NCBI GenBank assembly: GCA_930987745.1
Contig: CAKNKX010000011.1
Span: 1-45,999, forward strand
Origin: an uncultured Clostridium sp.
GTDB lineage: Bacteria > Bacillota > Clostridia > TANB77 > CAG-508
Reading direction: 5' to 3'
Length of the DNA: 45,999 nucleotides
Shown here in pieces: positions 14,791-24,295 of the stretch (its first letter is position 1; each line of letters opens with the position of its first letter). The translations under genes and the position numbers were made by a program. The notes beneath the pieces were generated by a model. The model was not told where the DNA came from. It ran no database searches and saw only the letters and a list, made by a program, of their open reading frames with translations.

Positions 14791-15228
14791 TTAGAATGGT
14801 AGGTCATCACTTGAAGATACTTCGAAGTCTGCTCCCATACTTCCTGGTGCAGTATTTCCAAATGTGTTTTCAAATGAATTTGCTCCTGCATCTCCATCTC
14901 TTTTACTATCTGCAAAATATGCTTCTTCTGCAACAACTTCTGTTACATAATGTTTTGTTCCTTGGTCATCATCCCAAGTTCTTGTTTGTATTCTTCCAAT
15001 AATGCCTACTTGTTGACCTTTCTTAAAGTATTTACTACAAAATTCTCCTAGTTTACTCCATGCTACTATATTTATGAAGTCTGCTTGTCTTTCTTCTCCT
15101 TGTCTTACAAATCTTCTATTTACTGCAAGACTAAAAGATGCTACTAATGTATTGTTTGTTTGTGTGTATCTTACTTCTGGGTCTCTTGTTAATCTTCCCA
15201 TTAAAATTACTTTGTTCATTTTTCTCAC
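14791..15228 (-). CDS. ssb: Single-stranded DNA-binding protein
   Basis: A 145-residue canonical bacterial SSB. The OB fold occupies residues 1-108 (NKVILMGRLTRDPEVRYTQ, FINIVAWSKLGEFCSKYFKKGQQVGIIGRIQTRTWDD compressed). A disordered linker and the acidic partner-binding tip DDLPF follow. It protects single strands in replication, recombination and repair. Its place between rpsF and rpsR is the widespread Firmicute arrangement. The protein start could be either of two nearby ATGs (MRKMNKV). Confidence 0.97.
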   Translation of the reverse strand: MRKMNKVILMGRLTRDPEVRYTQTNNTLVASFSLAVNRRFVRQGEERQADFINIVAWSKLGEFCSKYFKKGQQVGIIGRIQTRTWDDDQGTKHYVTEVVAEEAYFADSKRDGDAGANSFENTFGNTAPGSMGADFEVSSSDDLPF

Positions 15229-15278
15229 CTTTCTTTACTTTAAATAAAGGCCCCTATTTCTTTATTTAATTTTTAAAA

Positions 15279-15572
15279 TTATGCTTCTTTTTTTACAACG
15301 ATAAATTTTATTATATCATCTGTAATTCTGTAAACTCTTTCAAGTTCAGCTATTGCTTCTGGTTTAGATTCAAAGTTGAATAACATATATGTACCTTCTG
15401 TGAATTTTTTGATTTCATAAGCTAATTTCTTTTTACCCATGTTTTCAACTGATTCTACTTTACCATTTTCATTAATTAACCCTGTAAATTTTTCTTCTAA
15501 AGCTTTTAGTCCAGCTTCATCAACATTTGGGTTAACAATGATAATACTTTCGTATTTATTCATCATTTTCAC
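15279..15572 (-). CDS. rpsF: Small ribosomal subunit protein bS6
   Basis: A 97-residue ferredoxin-like protein with the bS6 signature (YESIIIVNPNVDE, GKKKLAYEIKKFTEGTYMLFNFE, YRITDDIIKFIVVK). It pairs with bS18 on the 30S platform. It is first in the operon and is preceded by a strong GGGAGGTG ribosome site. In many bacteria bS6:bS18 binds this leader to regulate the operon, but I could not recognise the motif here. Confidence 0.97.
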   Translation of the reverse strand: MKMMNKYESIIIVNPNVDEAGLKALEEKFTGLINENGKVESVENMGKKKLAYEIKKFTEGTYMLFNFESKPEAIAELERVYRITDDIIKFIVVKKEA

Positions 15573-15620
15573 CTCCCTATGGATTATAACCTACCTTTTT
15601 TAGTAAGTAGAGATTTTTTT

Positions 15621-15640
15621 TAAAAAGCATCGCTTTTTTA
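15621..15640. terminator. Hairpin terminator between the ATPase gene and rpsF
   Basis: TAAAAAGC-ATC-GCTTTTTTA is self-complementary with T-runs on both strands. It lies after the ATPase stop on the minus strand. Confidence 0.55.
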
Positions 15641-15744
15641 AAACATAGCTATTTTATCATATTTTTTACATGTTTGCAAGCCTTTTTTCGGGCATTTTTA
15701 CTTACATTTTTACTTACTAGTTGCACTTCTTTATTTTTCCTTCC

Positions 15745-18358
15745 CTATACTTCTTGTTTTTCCATAAAAATTACTTTTCCTCTATTTCTATTATTTATCA
15801 TTTTTTGTACTTCCATTATTGGTATTGGCATAATAGATATTATAATTGTGATTAACCATTGAACTGAGTCTAACGAAACTACATCAAAAATATTTGCAAG
15901 TGTTGGTATTAAAACTACTATTACTTGTGCTAACACACCTAATACTAGACTTCCTATCAAAAATTTATTTTCTAAAATTCCTGTTTTAAATAGTGATTTA
16001 TCACTTTTTATATTAACACTATGTATTAATTCTGTCATTCCTATAGTTAAAAATGCCATTGTTCTTGCAACTTCTAAACCATAATATTTATTTCCTATAC
16101 TAAATGCAAGTAATGTTAATGCTCCAATCATTATTCCTTCAACTATTATTCTATTCCATAATCCATTTGCAAATATTCCTTGCCTTCTATCTACAGGCTT
16201 TCTTTTCATAATATCTTTTTCTGGTGGCTCTAACCCTATTGCTATTGCTGGGAAAGAATCTGTTATTAAGTTTATCCAAAGTAATTGTATTGCAAGAAGT
16301 GGAGAGTCAAACCCTAGAATTAATCCTAAAAATATTGTTACAATTTCTCCTATATTTGTTGCAATTAAAAAATGTATTGCTTTTGTTATATTATCATATA
16401 TATTTCTTCCTTGTTTTACCGCTTCTACAATTGTGACAAAATTATCATCTGTAAGTATCATATCTGAAGCATTTTTTGCTACATCTGTTCCATTTTTCCC
16501 CATTGCTATTCCAATGTCTGCTTTTTTAAGTGCTGGGCTATCATTTACTCCGGTCTCCTGTCATAGCAACAACTGCTCCAGTTTTTTGCCATGCTTTTAC
16601 AATCCTTACTTTATGTTCTGGTGTAACTCTTGCAAATACTGAATAGTCTTTTATATCTTTTTCTAAATCTTCTTGTTTCATATTATCTAATTCTTTACCA
16701 GTAATTGCTTTATCTCCAGGAAGTAAAATTTTTAGTTTTTTAGCAATAGCTGTTGCTGTTGCTATATGGTCTCCTGTTATCATTACAGTTTTTATTCCTG
16801 CATATCTGCAATCTCTTATTGCTTCTTCTACTCCTTCTCTTGGTGGATCCATCATTCCAATTAAACCTACAAAAATCAGATTGTTTTCCACATTTTGTGA
16901 GTTTATTGTGGATGGAAGTACTTCCACATCTTTATATGCAACTGCTAAAACTCTTAAAGCTTCATTTGCCATTTTTAGATTTTCATTTTGTATTTTTATT
17001 TTATTAAATGAGTTTTCTCCTATTTCTTTAACACATCTTGTACTTAATGCTTCTAATGCTCCTTTTGTAATTATTCTATATCCACCATTTATTTTGTGAA
17101 TAGTTGTCATCATTTTTCTATTTGAGTCAAAAGATATTTCATTTATTCTTGGCATATGTTGATATAATTCTATTTTATTTTTTCCTCTTTTTAATGCTTC
17201 TTCTACTATTGCAACTTCTGTTGGGTCACCTGTTACTTCTTCTTTTTTATCTTTATATATTATCTCACAGTCTGTACACATATTAGCAAGTTCTAATGTA
17301 AAGTCTTTGTCTTTTGATTTTATTTCTACTACTTTCATTTTATTTTGTGTTAGTGTTCCTGTTTTATCTGAACATATTACTTTTGAGCTTCCTAATGTTT
17401 CTACTGCTGGTAATTTTCTTATTATACTATTTTTCTTTGCCATTTTTGTTACTCCAATAGATAGTACTATTGTAACTATCGCAGGTAGTCCTTCTGGAAT
17501 TGCTGCAACTGCTAGTCCTACTGATGTCATAAACATTTCTATTGGATTTATTTTTCTAATTAAACCTATTACAAAAATTATCACACAAATTACTAAACAT
17601 ATTATTCCTAAAGTTTTTCCTACTTTTCCAAGCTTTTTTTGTATTGGTGTTTCTGGTGATTCATTTTGATTTATCATGTCTGCTATTTGTCCAACTTTTG
17701 TATTCATTCCTATATCTGTAACTACTGCTTTTGCATGCCCATTAACTACTGTACTTGCCATATATACCATATTAATTTTATCTCCTAATGGGATATCTTT
17801 TTTACAAATTACTTCTGCATTTTTTGCTATACCTTCTGTTTCACCTGTTAGGCTTGATTCTTCTACTTTTAAATTAAAGCATTCTATTAATCTACAATCT
17901 GCAGGTACTATGTTTCCAGCTTCTAAAATTACCATATCTCCAGGAACTAGTTCTTTTGCATTTATATCTTTTGTTTTTCCCTCCCTTATTACTTTTGCCT
18001 TTGGTGGTGTCATCTGTTTTAGTGCCTCTATTGCTTTTTCTGCTTTTACTTCTTGTATTACTCCCATAATACTATTTAATATTACTATTACTAAAATTAT
18101 TATTGAATCTATATAGTCATTTTCTCCTTGAAAATATGAAACTCCTGCAGATACTATTGATGCAATAATTAAAATTATTATCATAAAATCTTGAAATTGT
18201 TTAATAAATTTTTTTAATATTGTTTCTTTGTTTTTTTCGCTTAATTGATTTTCTCCATATTTTTCTTGTCTAAATTTTACCTCGTCATTTGTTAATCCTT
18301 CCTTTCTATTAGTTTTTAATTTTTTTAATACTTCTTCTTTTCTTAGTGTTTCCCACAT
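15745..18358 (-). CDS. P-type Ca2+-ATPase (SERCA/PMCA-like), joined by a +1 shift at CGG
   Basis: About 870 residues when the two frames are joined. The order is cytoplasmic N-terminus, two membrane helices, actuator domain with SSLTGET, the PEGLPA ion-binding helix 4, phosphorylation motif DKTGTLT near residue 330, nucleotide domain, and then TGDGVNDSPALKKADIG, where the frame breaks between D and G. The rest holds helices 5-10. PEGLPA and the overall layout match calcium-exporting bacterial pumps. Without the shift the protein ends at TGD-RSK, inside the invariant hinge motif, and would be inactive. All six expected regions are otherwise intact, which argues against a decayed gene. Confidence 0.88.
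16549..16552 (-). other. CGG-A +1 frameshift site in the Ca2+-ATPase gene
   Basis: The zero frame reads GGA GAC CGG AGT AAA TGA. Skipping the C gives GGA GAC GGA GTA AAT GAT, that is GDGVND, an invariant P-type ATPase motif. The location of the extra base is therefore certain within two bases. Confidence 0.85.
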
Positions 18359-18485
18359 AAATATCCTCCTTGTCCAATTAGTATTTTTAAAAATTCTTTT
18401 GTTTATTTAATATTTATGTAGCACATATATTTTTTATTACTTAATTTTTTACTTATTTTTTTAGGAATTTTGAAAATGGTAATAT

Positions 18486-18511
18486 AAAAACGCATCTTTT
18501 GATGCGTTTTT
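18486..18511. terminator. Terminator of smc
   Basis: AAAAACGCATC-TTTT-GATGCGTTTTT is a perfect hairpin with T-run, immediately after the smc stop on the minus strand. Confidence 0.88.
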
Positions 18512-18513
18512 AG

Positions 18514-21500
18514 TTAAGCTTTTAATTTCATAGATAAAAGTTTTGATATTCCGTTTTCTTCCATTGTTACACCATATACTGTATCTGCTGCTTCCATTGT
18601 TCCTTTTCTATGTGTTATTACTAAAAATTGAGTTTGTTTAGAAAATTTCTTTAAATATTCTGCAAATCTATATACATTTACATCATCTAAAGCTGCTTCA
18701 ATCTCATCTAATACACAAAATGGTGCTGGATTCATTTTTAAAATTGCAAAAAGCAAAGCAATTGCAGTAAAGGCTTTTTCTCCACCTGATAAAAGCATCA
18801 TATTTTGAAGTTTCTTTCCTGGTGGTTGTACTGTAATATTTATTCCACATTCTAAGATATTTTCTTCATCTTCTAGTGAAAGTTCTGCTTTTCCTCCACC
18901 AAATAATTCTTTAAATACTTCACTAAAGTTTTTATTAATCACTTCAAATTGTTTTTTGAATTGTTCTTTCATAGTAGTTGTCATTTCTTGAATTACTTTT
19001 CTTAGTTTTGCCATTGTATTTTCTAAGTCTAATCTTTGTTCATTCATAAAGTCATATCTTTCTTTTAGTGATTTATATTCTTCTATTGAATCTAAATTAA
19101 CACTTCCTAATTCTCTCATTTCTTTTCTTAAAGAATTTACTTGTTTTTGAGTTAATGCCACATTTTCTGGCTTTTTATATTCTTCTACATTATTTGGTGT
19201 TGTTTCATATTCTTCCCACATTTTGTTTATGATGTTATTTATTTCTTCTTCTAATTTTGTCTTTTTAACATCAACTTTTACTATTTGAGCTTTTAAATCT
19301 TCTATTTGGTTAAATTTTTCTGTTATTTCTTTTTCTTTTTCTTCTAGCTTTTTATTTTTTTGGATTCTTGAATTTTTTAATTCTTCTATTTTTGTTCCAC
19401 TTGTTTCTACATTTTGTTTTATTTCTTCTATCTTTTCTTTTGTTTCTTCAATAGATTTTTCTAAATTAAAATCGTCTTGTTTTAGTTTTTCTATTTGAAC
19501 CTTTTTATTTTCAATACTTTTTCTGCTATTTTCAATGTCTTGGTTAATTCTTTCTTGGATTTCATCAATTGATGATTCACTTTCATCAAAAGAACTAACT
19601 GATATTTTTAAATTTGTAATATCAAAATTTAAGTCATCTATATATTTTTGATTATCTTTATTTAAAGACGCATATTCATTTATAACTTTTGTTATTTCTT
19701 CTGTTTCTTTATTCAATCTTTCTATTTCTTTTTTAGTATTTTCTATTTTTATATTAGATTCTTCTTTTTGTTTTTTAATGTTTTCTTTTTCTTCTTTTAA
19801 TTTTGATATTCTCGTTTCTAGTTTTGAAATATTTTGTTCAATAGATAATAGTTTTTGCTTTTCTGTTGCATATGTTATATCTATTTCTTGTAGTTCTTTT
19901 TCTAGATTTTTTGATTCTTCAAATATATCTACTATTGATTTTTCAAAATCTTTCTTTTCTTCTTCTAGGCTTTCTATTTTCTTATTTTTTGTTTTAATTT
20001 CTTTTTCTAGTTTTTCTATTTCTCTTCCTCTACCTAGAATATTTACAGTTTTTTTAGCAACAGAACCTCCTGTAATTGCTCCTGATGGATTTATTACATC
20101 TCCTTCTAGAGTTATTATTCTAAAGGCATATTTATTTTGTTTGGCAATTTTTATTGCAGTTTCCATCTTATCTACAATTACTGTTCTACCAAGTAAATTT
20201 TCTATTATGTCTTGATATTTTTTGTCATATTTTATTAAATCTGATGCAATTCCTATATATCCATCTTCTTTAATTTTTATTTTGTCTAGTTTTTTGCCTC
20301 TAACAGAGCTAATTGGTAAAAATGATGCTCTACCTAGATTGTTTTTTCTTAAATGTTCTACTAGTTTTTTTGCATCCTCTTCTGTATCTGTTACTATATT
20401 TTGCAAACTCATACCTAGACACATTTCTATTGCTGTTTGGTATTCTTCTGGAACTTCTATTATATTTGCTAAAACTCCATGCATACCTTTTCCCAGTTCC
20501 TTATTTGTTTCTGTGTCTTTTAATAGATTTTTTACACTTTTTATATATCCTTCTTTTTCTTTTTCTGTTTCTATCAAAAACTTTAATCTAGTTTCTTTCA
20601 TTCTTACTTCATTTTGAAGAATTGTAATATTTCTTTCATATTCTTTTATTTTTGTTTCTGCTTTTTGTTTTTTATCATTTATTTCTTTTTGATTATTTAG
20701 TATTTTATTTCTTTTATCTTCTATTTCATAAAATGTTTTTGATATATCTTCTTTTTCTAGTCTTGTACTATCTAATTCAGATATATTTGTTGCTATTTCT
20801 GAAGCTATTTGTTTTTCTCTTTTTTCTCCATTTTCTATGTTTATTTTTTCTGTATTTATATCTGATTGTAAATTATATTTTCTATCTACATTTTCTTCTA
20901 CTTGTTGTTTATTTTTCTCTATTTCTAGTTCTTTTTGTGATAATGTTTTTGTTAATTTTTCTAGTTCTTCTTCTTTTTCTTTTAGTTCTTTTTCGAATTT
21001 TTCTTTATTTTCTTTCAAATTTAATCTTTTTTCTTGTTTTTGTTTTATCTCTTCTTCTAATTCTTTTATTCTTTCTTGAAATTCTTCTATTTCTTTTTCT
21101 AGTCTTTCTCTATTTTCTTTATTATTTGAGATTCTTGTTTTAGCTACATTTATATCTGAGTTTAACATTTCAATTTCTTTTTGACTTTCAAAGCCTAAAT
21201 TTGATATTTGCTCTATATTGTTTGTTATCTCATCTATTTCTGCTTTTAATGTTTCTTTTAGATTTTTTATACTTTCTAGTTTTCCTTCTTCTTCACTACA
21301 TTGCGAATTATATATTTCTTCATCTTTTACTATTTCTTCTAATTCTTTTTTATATTTTTCTATGTTATATATAAATAGTCCAATTTCAATACTTTTTAGT
21401 TCTTCACGCAGATTTAAATATTTTTTTGCTTTTTCTGATTGTACTTTTAATGGTTCTATATTTGATTCTATTTCAGCTAAAATATCATTTATTCTAAGTA

Positions 21501-22062
21501 AATTTAATTTTGTATGTTCTAACTTCTTTTCAGCTTCTTGTTTTCTTGCTCTATATTTTACTATTCCTGCTGCTTCTTCAAAAATGTGTCTTCTATCTTC
21601 TGATTTATTACTTAGTATTTCATCAATCTTTCCTTGTCCAATTATTGAATAACCATCTTTGCCTATTCCTGTATCCATAAATAGTTCTAATACATCTTTT
21701 AGTCTACATGGTGTTTTATTTATATAATATCCTGTTTCTCCGCTTCTATATATTTTTCTTGTTACTGTAACTTCTGTATATTCAATTGGTAAAGTACCAT
21801 CAGAATTATCAAATACTAAAGAAGCTTCTGCAAACCCTAGGGATTTTCTATTTTGAGTACCTGCAAATATTACATCTAAGGATTTTGACCCTCGAAGTGA
21901 CTTCATACTTTGCTCTCCTAGTACCCATCTTATACTATCTGATATATTACTTTTTCCTGAGCCGTTTGGTCCTATTACACTTGTAATTCCTGGCATAAAT
22001 TCTAATACTGTTTTATCTGCAAATGACTTAAATCCTTGCAATTCTAATCTTTTTAAATACAT
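18514..22062 (-). CDS. smc: Chromosome segregation protein SMC
   Basis: 1182 residues, the usual length. The Walker A GPNGSGKSNISDSI is at residues 32-45. Long coiled coils run over about 170-500 and 660-1000, flanking a hinge at about 520-640 (GVLANIIEVPEEY through GAITGGS). The C-terminal head has the signature LLSGGEKAFTAIALLFAI and Walker B FCVLDEIEAALDD. It dimerises at the hinge and with ScpAB organises and segregates the chromosome. It stands here without the frequent neighbours rnc and ftsY. No frameshift and no in-frame CGG was seen over its length. Confidence 0.98.
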   Translation of the reverse strand: MYLKRLELQGFKSFADKTVLEFMPGITSVIGPNGSGKSNISDSIRWVLGEQSMKSLRGSKSLDVIFAGTQNRKSLGFAEASLVFDNSDGTLPIEYTEVTVTRKIYRSGETGYYINKTPCRLKDVLELFMDTGIGKDGYSIIGQGKIDEILSNKSEDRRHIFEEAAGIVKYRARKQEAEKKLEHTKLNLLRINDILAEIESNIEPLKVQSEKAKKYLNLREELKSIEIGLFIYNIEKYKKELEEIVKDEEIYNSQCSEEEGKLESIKNLKETLKAEIDEITNNIEQISNLGFESQKEIEMLNSDINVAKTRISNNKENRERLEKEIEEFQERIKELEEEIKQKQEKRLNLKENKEKFEKELKEKEEELEKLTKTLSQKELEIEKNKQQVEENVDRKYNLQSDINTEKINIENGEKREKQIASEIATNISELDSTRLEKEDISKTFYEIEDKRNKILNNQKEINDKKQKAETKIKEYERNITILQNEVRMKETRLKFLIETEKEKEGYIKSVKNLLKDTETNKELGKGMHGVLANIIEVPEEYQTAIEMCLGMSLQNIVTDTEEDAKKLVEHLRKNNLGRASFLPISSVRGKKLDKIKIKEDGYIGIASDLIKYDKKYQDIIENLLGRTVIVDKMETAIKIAKQNKYAFRIITLEGDVINPSGAITGGSVAKKTVNILGRGREIEKLEKEIKTKNKKIESLEEEKKDFEKSIVDIFEESKNLEKELQEIDITYATEKQKLLSIEQNISKLETRISKLKEEKENIKKQKEESNIKIENTKKEIERLNKETEEITKVINEYASLNKDNQKYIDDLNFDITNLKISVSSFDESESSIDEIQERINQDIENSRKSIENKKVQIEKLKQDDFNLEKSIEETKEKIEEIKQNVETSGTKIEELKNSRIQKNKKLEEKEKEITEKFNQIEDLKAQIVKVDVKKTKLEEEINNIINKMWEEYETTPNNVEEYKKPENVALTQKQVNSLRKEMRELGSVNLDSIEEYKSLKERYDFMNEQRLDLENTMAKLRKVIQEMTTTMKEQFKKQFEVINKNFSEVFKELFGGGKAELSLEDEENILECGINITVQPPGKKLQNMMLLSGGEKAFTAIALLFAILKMNPAPFCVLDEIEAALDDVNVYRFAEYLKKFSKQTQFLVITHRKGTMEAADTVYGVTMEENGISKLLSMKLKA

Positions 22063-22140
22063 TTATTATCACCTTTATATGTTTTTTAAGTTTTCCATAA
22101 ATGTAGTTTATACTATTTTGCAATTTTTGTAAAGCCTTGT

Positions 22141-22473
22141 CTATACAAAGTTTGAGCCTGAAACTATTTTTGCTATATTATATATTAACTTTTGTTTTGC
22201 AGGTGTACATTTAATTAAAATATCATATAAATCTTTATCTAAATAGTTCTCTTGTGTTGGGATTGTTCCACTAATTAATTTTTCAATCGGTTCATCTAAT
22301 ACTTTAGAAATTTGTACTAATCTTTTTAAATTTATATGTGCTGAACCTGTTTCTACTCTACTTAAATATGCAACTGCAACATCAATTTCTTCTGAAAGTT
22401 TATCTAGTGACCATCCCTTTTTTCTTCTTGCCTCTCTTATTCTTTGTCCTATTAAATCATAGTCAATATACAT
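22141..22473 (-). CDS. XRE-family transcriptional regulator
   Basis: About 110 residues from the preferred ATG at 22473, which has GAAGGAAGTGAT just upstream; a longer frame to 22527 has no such site. The HTH_3 domain covers residues 5-62 (IGQRIREARRKKGWSLDKLSEEIDVAVAYLSRVETG compressed). The C-terminal part, LYDILIKCTPAKQKLIYNIAKIV, is typical of small clostridial regulators. The target is unknown. Confidence 0.85.
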   Translation of the reverse strand: MYIDYDLIGQRIREARRKKGWSLDKLSEEIDVAVAYLSRVETGSAHINLKRLVQISKVLDEPIEKLISGTIPTQENYLDKDLYDILIKCTPAKQKLIYNIAKIVSGSNFV

Positions 22474-22579
22474 ATTATCACTTCCTTCTTTATGAGTAAA
22501 TATAACATCATAAGTTTCATTTGTCAATATATTTTTTGTTATATATGTAAAGTATTTGTGGTATTTTTAACCTATAAGT

Positions 22580-23410
22580 TTATGTGTGATTTTGTTTTCT
22601 TTCCATATTTTTTTCAAATCTTTTTAGTATTCTCTCTTTTGTTTCTTCTGACATATTAAATATAAAATACATTATTATATTTTGTAGTTTTTCTATATAT
22701 TCATTATTTTTATCTGATTTAAAAATTAAATTTAAATTTTGTTCTATTTCTTTTTCGCCTTTTGATTTTTCTAAAACCATACAATAGCCAAAGAAACTAT
22801 TTTGATTAAGTAACTTTTGTTTTGAGATTTTATTTACTTCTATAAGATTATATTCTATATTAATTTGGCTATTTTCAAAATCATAATAATCTTGTTGTAT
22901 ATTTTTTAAATTACTATCTATTTTCCACTTTTCTTTTCCTGTATAAATAATAATTGGTATAATTATTGGATAGTTATTTCTTTTTTCACTTTTTCTTGTC
23001 CTACTCCATTCTTGAATTATATCTATCGAATAATTTAAAATCTTTTCTGGTATTTTGTTATCTATTGAACTTTGATGTTCAACGAAAAAATATATTTCTT
23101 CATTTTTTAGTTTATAAAAAATATTATCTTTTTCTGACTTATACCTTTTTACAAAATTACTATTAGTATATCTTATTAAATCTTTACTATTTATTTTTCT
23201 ATTTGGATTTAAGAAACCATTTATTAATTTTGCCATTTCTTCTTTATTATTAAATATTGTCTTTACTAATTTACTATTCTCATTTTTTAATTTTCGTTTC
23301 TTTTTTTCACCTATTTGATATTCTGCTTGTCCTTCTGCAAGCCCTTGTCCTTTGTTTAGTCTAATGCTATGAATACATTGAATGTAATCATAATAGGTAA
23401 AAGCTTTCAA
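22580..23410 (-). CDS. Rpn-family recombination-promoting nuclease / PD-(D/E)XK transposase-like protein
   Basis: 276 residues with the transposase_31/Rpn pattern: an N-terminal LVKTIFNNKEEMAKLINGFL, the nuclease core with FVEHQSSIDNKIPEKILNYSIDIIQEW (Glu and Gln as in the PD-(D/E)XK site) and PIIIPIIIYTG. The C-terminal part is helical and variable. Family members are DNase-like proteins that raise RecA-independent recombination and are often mobile or horizontally spread. The TTG start at 23408-23410 has AAGGAGG upstream. About 260 bases with no clear gene follow upstream. Confidence 0.78.
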   Translation of the reverse strand: MKAFTYYDYIQCIHSIRLNKGQGLAEGQAEYQIGEKKKRKLKNENSKLVKTIFNNKEEMAKLINGFLNPNRKINSKDLIRYTNSNFVKRYKSEKDNIFYKLKNEEIYFFVEHQSSIDNKIPEKILNYSIDIIQEWSRTRKSEKRNNYPIIIPIIIYTGKEKWKIDSNLKNIQQDYYDFENSQINIEYNLIEVNKISKQKLLNQNSFFGYCMVLEKSKGEKEIEQNLNLIFKSDKNNEYIEKLQNIIMYFIFNMSEETKERILKRFEKNMERKQNHT

Positions 23411-23670
23411 TTCTAATCCTCCTTATTATATATTCTGTTTATTTACAAATTAATTTTAATTTAAAAGTAGATTTTGAATGCACTTTCACCTCCTTTCACC
23501 CTTTTACTTACTTTTCCTTTGATTTTTTCAAGATTTAATTTTTGATATAAAATATTGAATAAAAATTTATTGAATAGATATTTATATTAATAACATAAAA
23601 GAGAAGAAAATCCAATACTTTCTTCTCTTCTTTTTAGATTTTTCGTCGCAATATTCGACAACATTTTTTA
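23411..23670. other. Intergenic region with a terminator and a possible 14-codon leader
   Basis: No normal gene. A GTG-initiated 14-codon frame (23439-23483) has a very strong AAAGGAGGTG site and might be a leader peptide of the Rpn-type gene. The terminator hairpin at 23599-23629 is listed separately. Confidence 0.3.
23599..23629. terminator. Terminator of the trmL-like gene
   Basis: AAGAGAAGAAA pairs perfectly with TTTCTTCTCTT around a nine-base loop and is T-rich on both sides. Confidence 0.75.
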
Positions 23671-24171
23671 TTATTCATCAAAATAACTGCTAATCTCTTC
23701 TAAATCGCCAAAATTCTTTTGTCTTAACACATCATATAAAACTATTGCAACTGAATTAGATAAATTTAATGACCTTAAAGTTTTTCTCATAGGTATTCTA
23801 ATTGTCTTATCAATATATTTTTTTAACAAATCCTCTGGAAGTCCTTTTGTTTCTTTTCCAAATAATAAAAATATCTCATCCATTTTACTATAATCAGGTT
23901 CAGAATACACATGTTTTCCCTTTGTTGTGGAAAAAAACATATTATTTTCTTCTGGAGGATATTTTTCCAAAAACTTTTCTAAAGAATCATGTTCTTCTAT
24001 CTCTACTTTATCCCAATAATCAAGACCTGCTCTTTTTACTGCTTTTTCAGAAACACTAAATCCAAGAGGGTGTACCAAATGCAATTTAGTACCTGTTGCA
24101 GCACAAGTTCTTGCGATATTGCCCGTATTTTGTGGAATCTCTGGTTCTACCATTACTACATTTACTTTCAT
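23671..24171 (-). CDS. trmL: tRNA (cytidine/uridine(34)-2'-O)-methyltransferase, TrmL type
   Basis: 166 residues, a minimal SPOUT methyltransferase. It begins VNVVMVEPEIPQNTGNIARTCAATGTKLHLVHPLGF, and the AdoMet-binding knot is at FLLFGKETKGLPEDLL, RIPMRKTLRSLNLSNSVAIVLYDVLRQ (compressed). TrmL methylates the ribose of the wobble nucleotide in tRNA-Leu. I take the ATG at 24171; a longer frame to 24261 would translate one arm of the inverted repeat. The next SPOUT gene lies just beyond that repeat. Confidence 0.92.
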   Translation of the reverse strand: MKVNVVMVEPEIPQNTGNIARTCAATGTKLHLVHPLGFSVSEKAVKRAGLDYWDKVEIEEHDSLEKFLEKYPPEENNMFFSTTKGKHVYSEPDYSKMDEIFLLFGKETKGLPEDLLKKYIDKTIRIPMRKTLRSLNLSNSVAIVLYDVLRQKNFGDLEEISSYFDE

Positions 24172-24200
24172 TTCTCTTTCCTTCTTTCTTTGAGACTTTT

Positions 24201-24276
24201 GGGGACGGGGCAATTTTGTCTCACATAGTAAAAAAGGCAAAAGAATTCGTCTGTGAGACAAAATTGCCCCGTCCCC
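24201..24276. repeat. 24-bp perfect inverted repeat (REP/MITE-like)
   Basis: The arms at 24201-24224 and 24253-24276 are perfect complements around a 28-base loop. They are very G+C-rich (GGGGACGGGGCA...) for this genome. Related GGGGACGG...GTCTCA palindromes are scattered in Firmicute genomes, sometimes with REP-associated transposases; this is from memory. It sits between two SPOUT genes and may fold in both transcripts. Confidence 0.85.
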
Positions 24277-24295
24277 TTTTTTCTCATTCTCATTC

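Noticed and set aside
15573..15620. bS6:bS18-binding leader motif upstream of rpsF
   Set aside because: A weak CTAC/GTAG pairing is present, but the characteristic loop and bulge could not be recognised.
23439..23483. 14-codon GTG-initiated leader peptide upstream of the Rpn-type gene
   Set aside because: Only the strong ribosome site AAAGGAGGTG supports it; too short to judge by composition. Left as part of the intergenic description.
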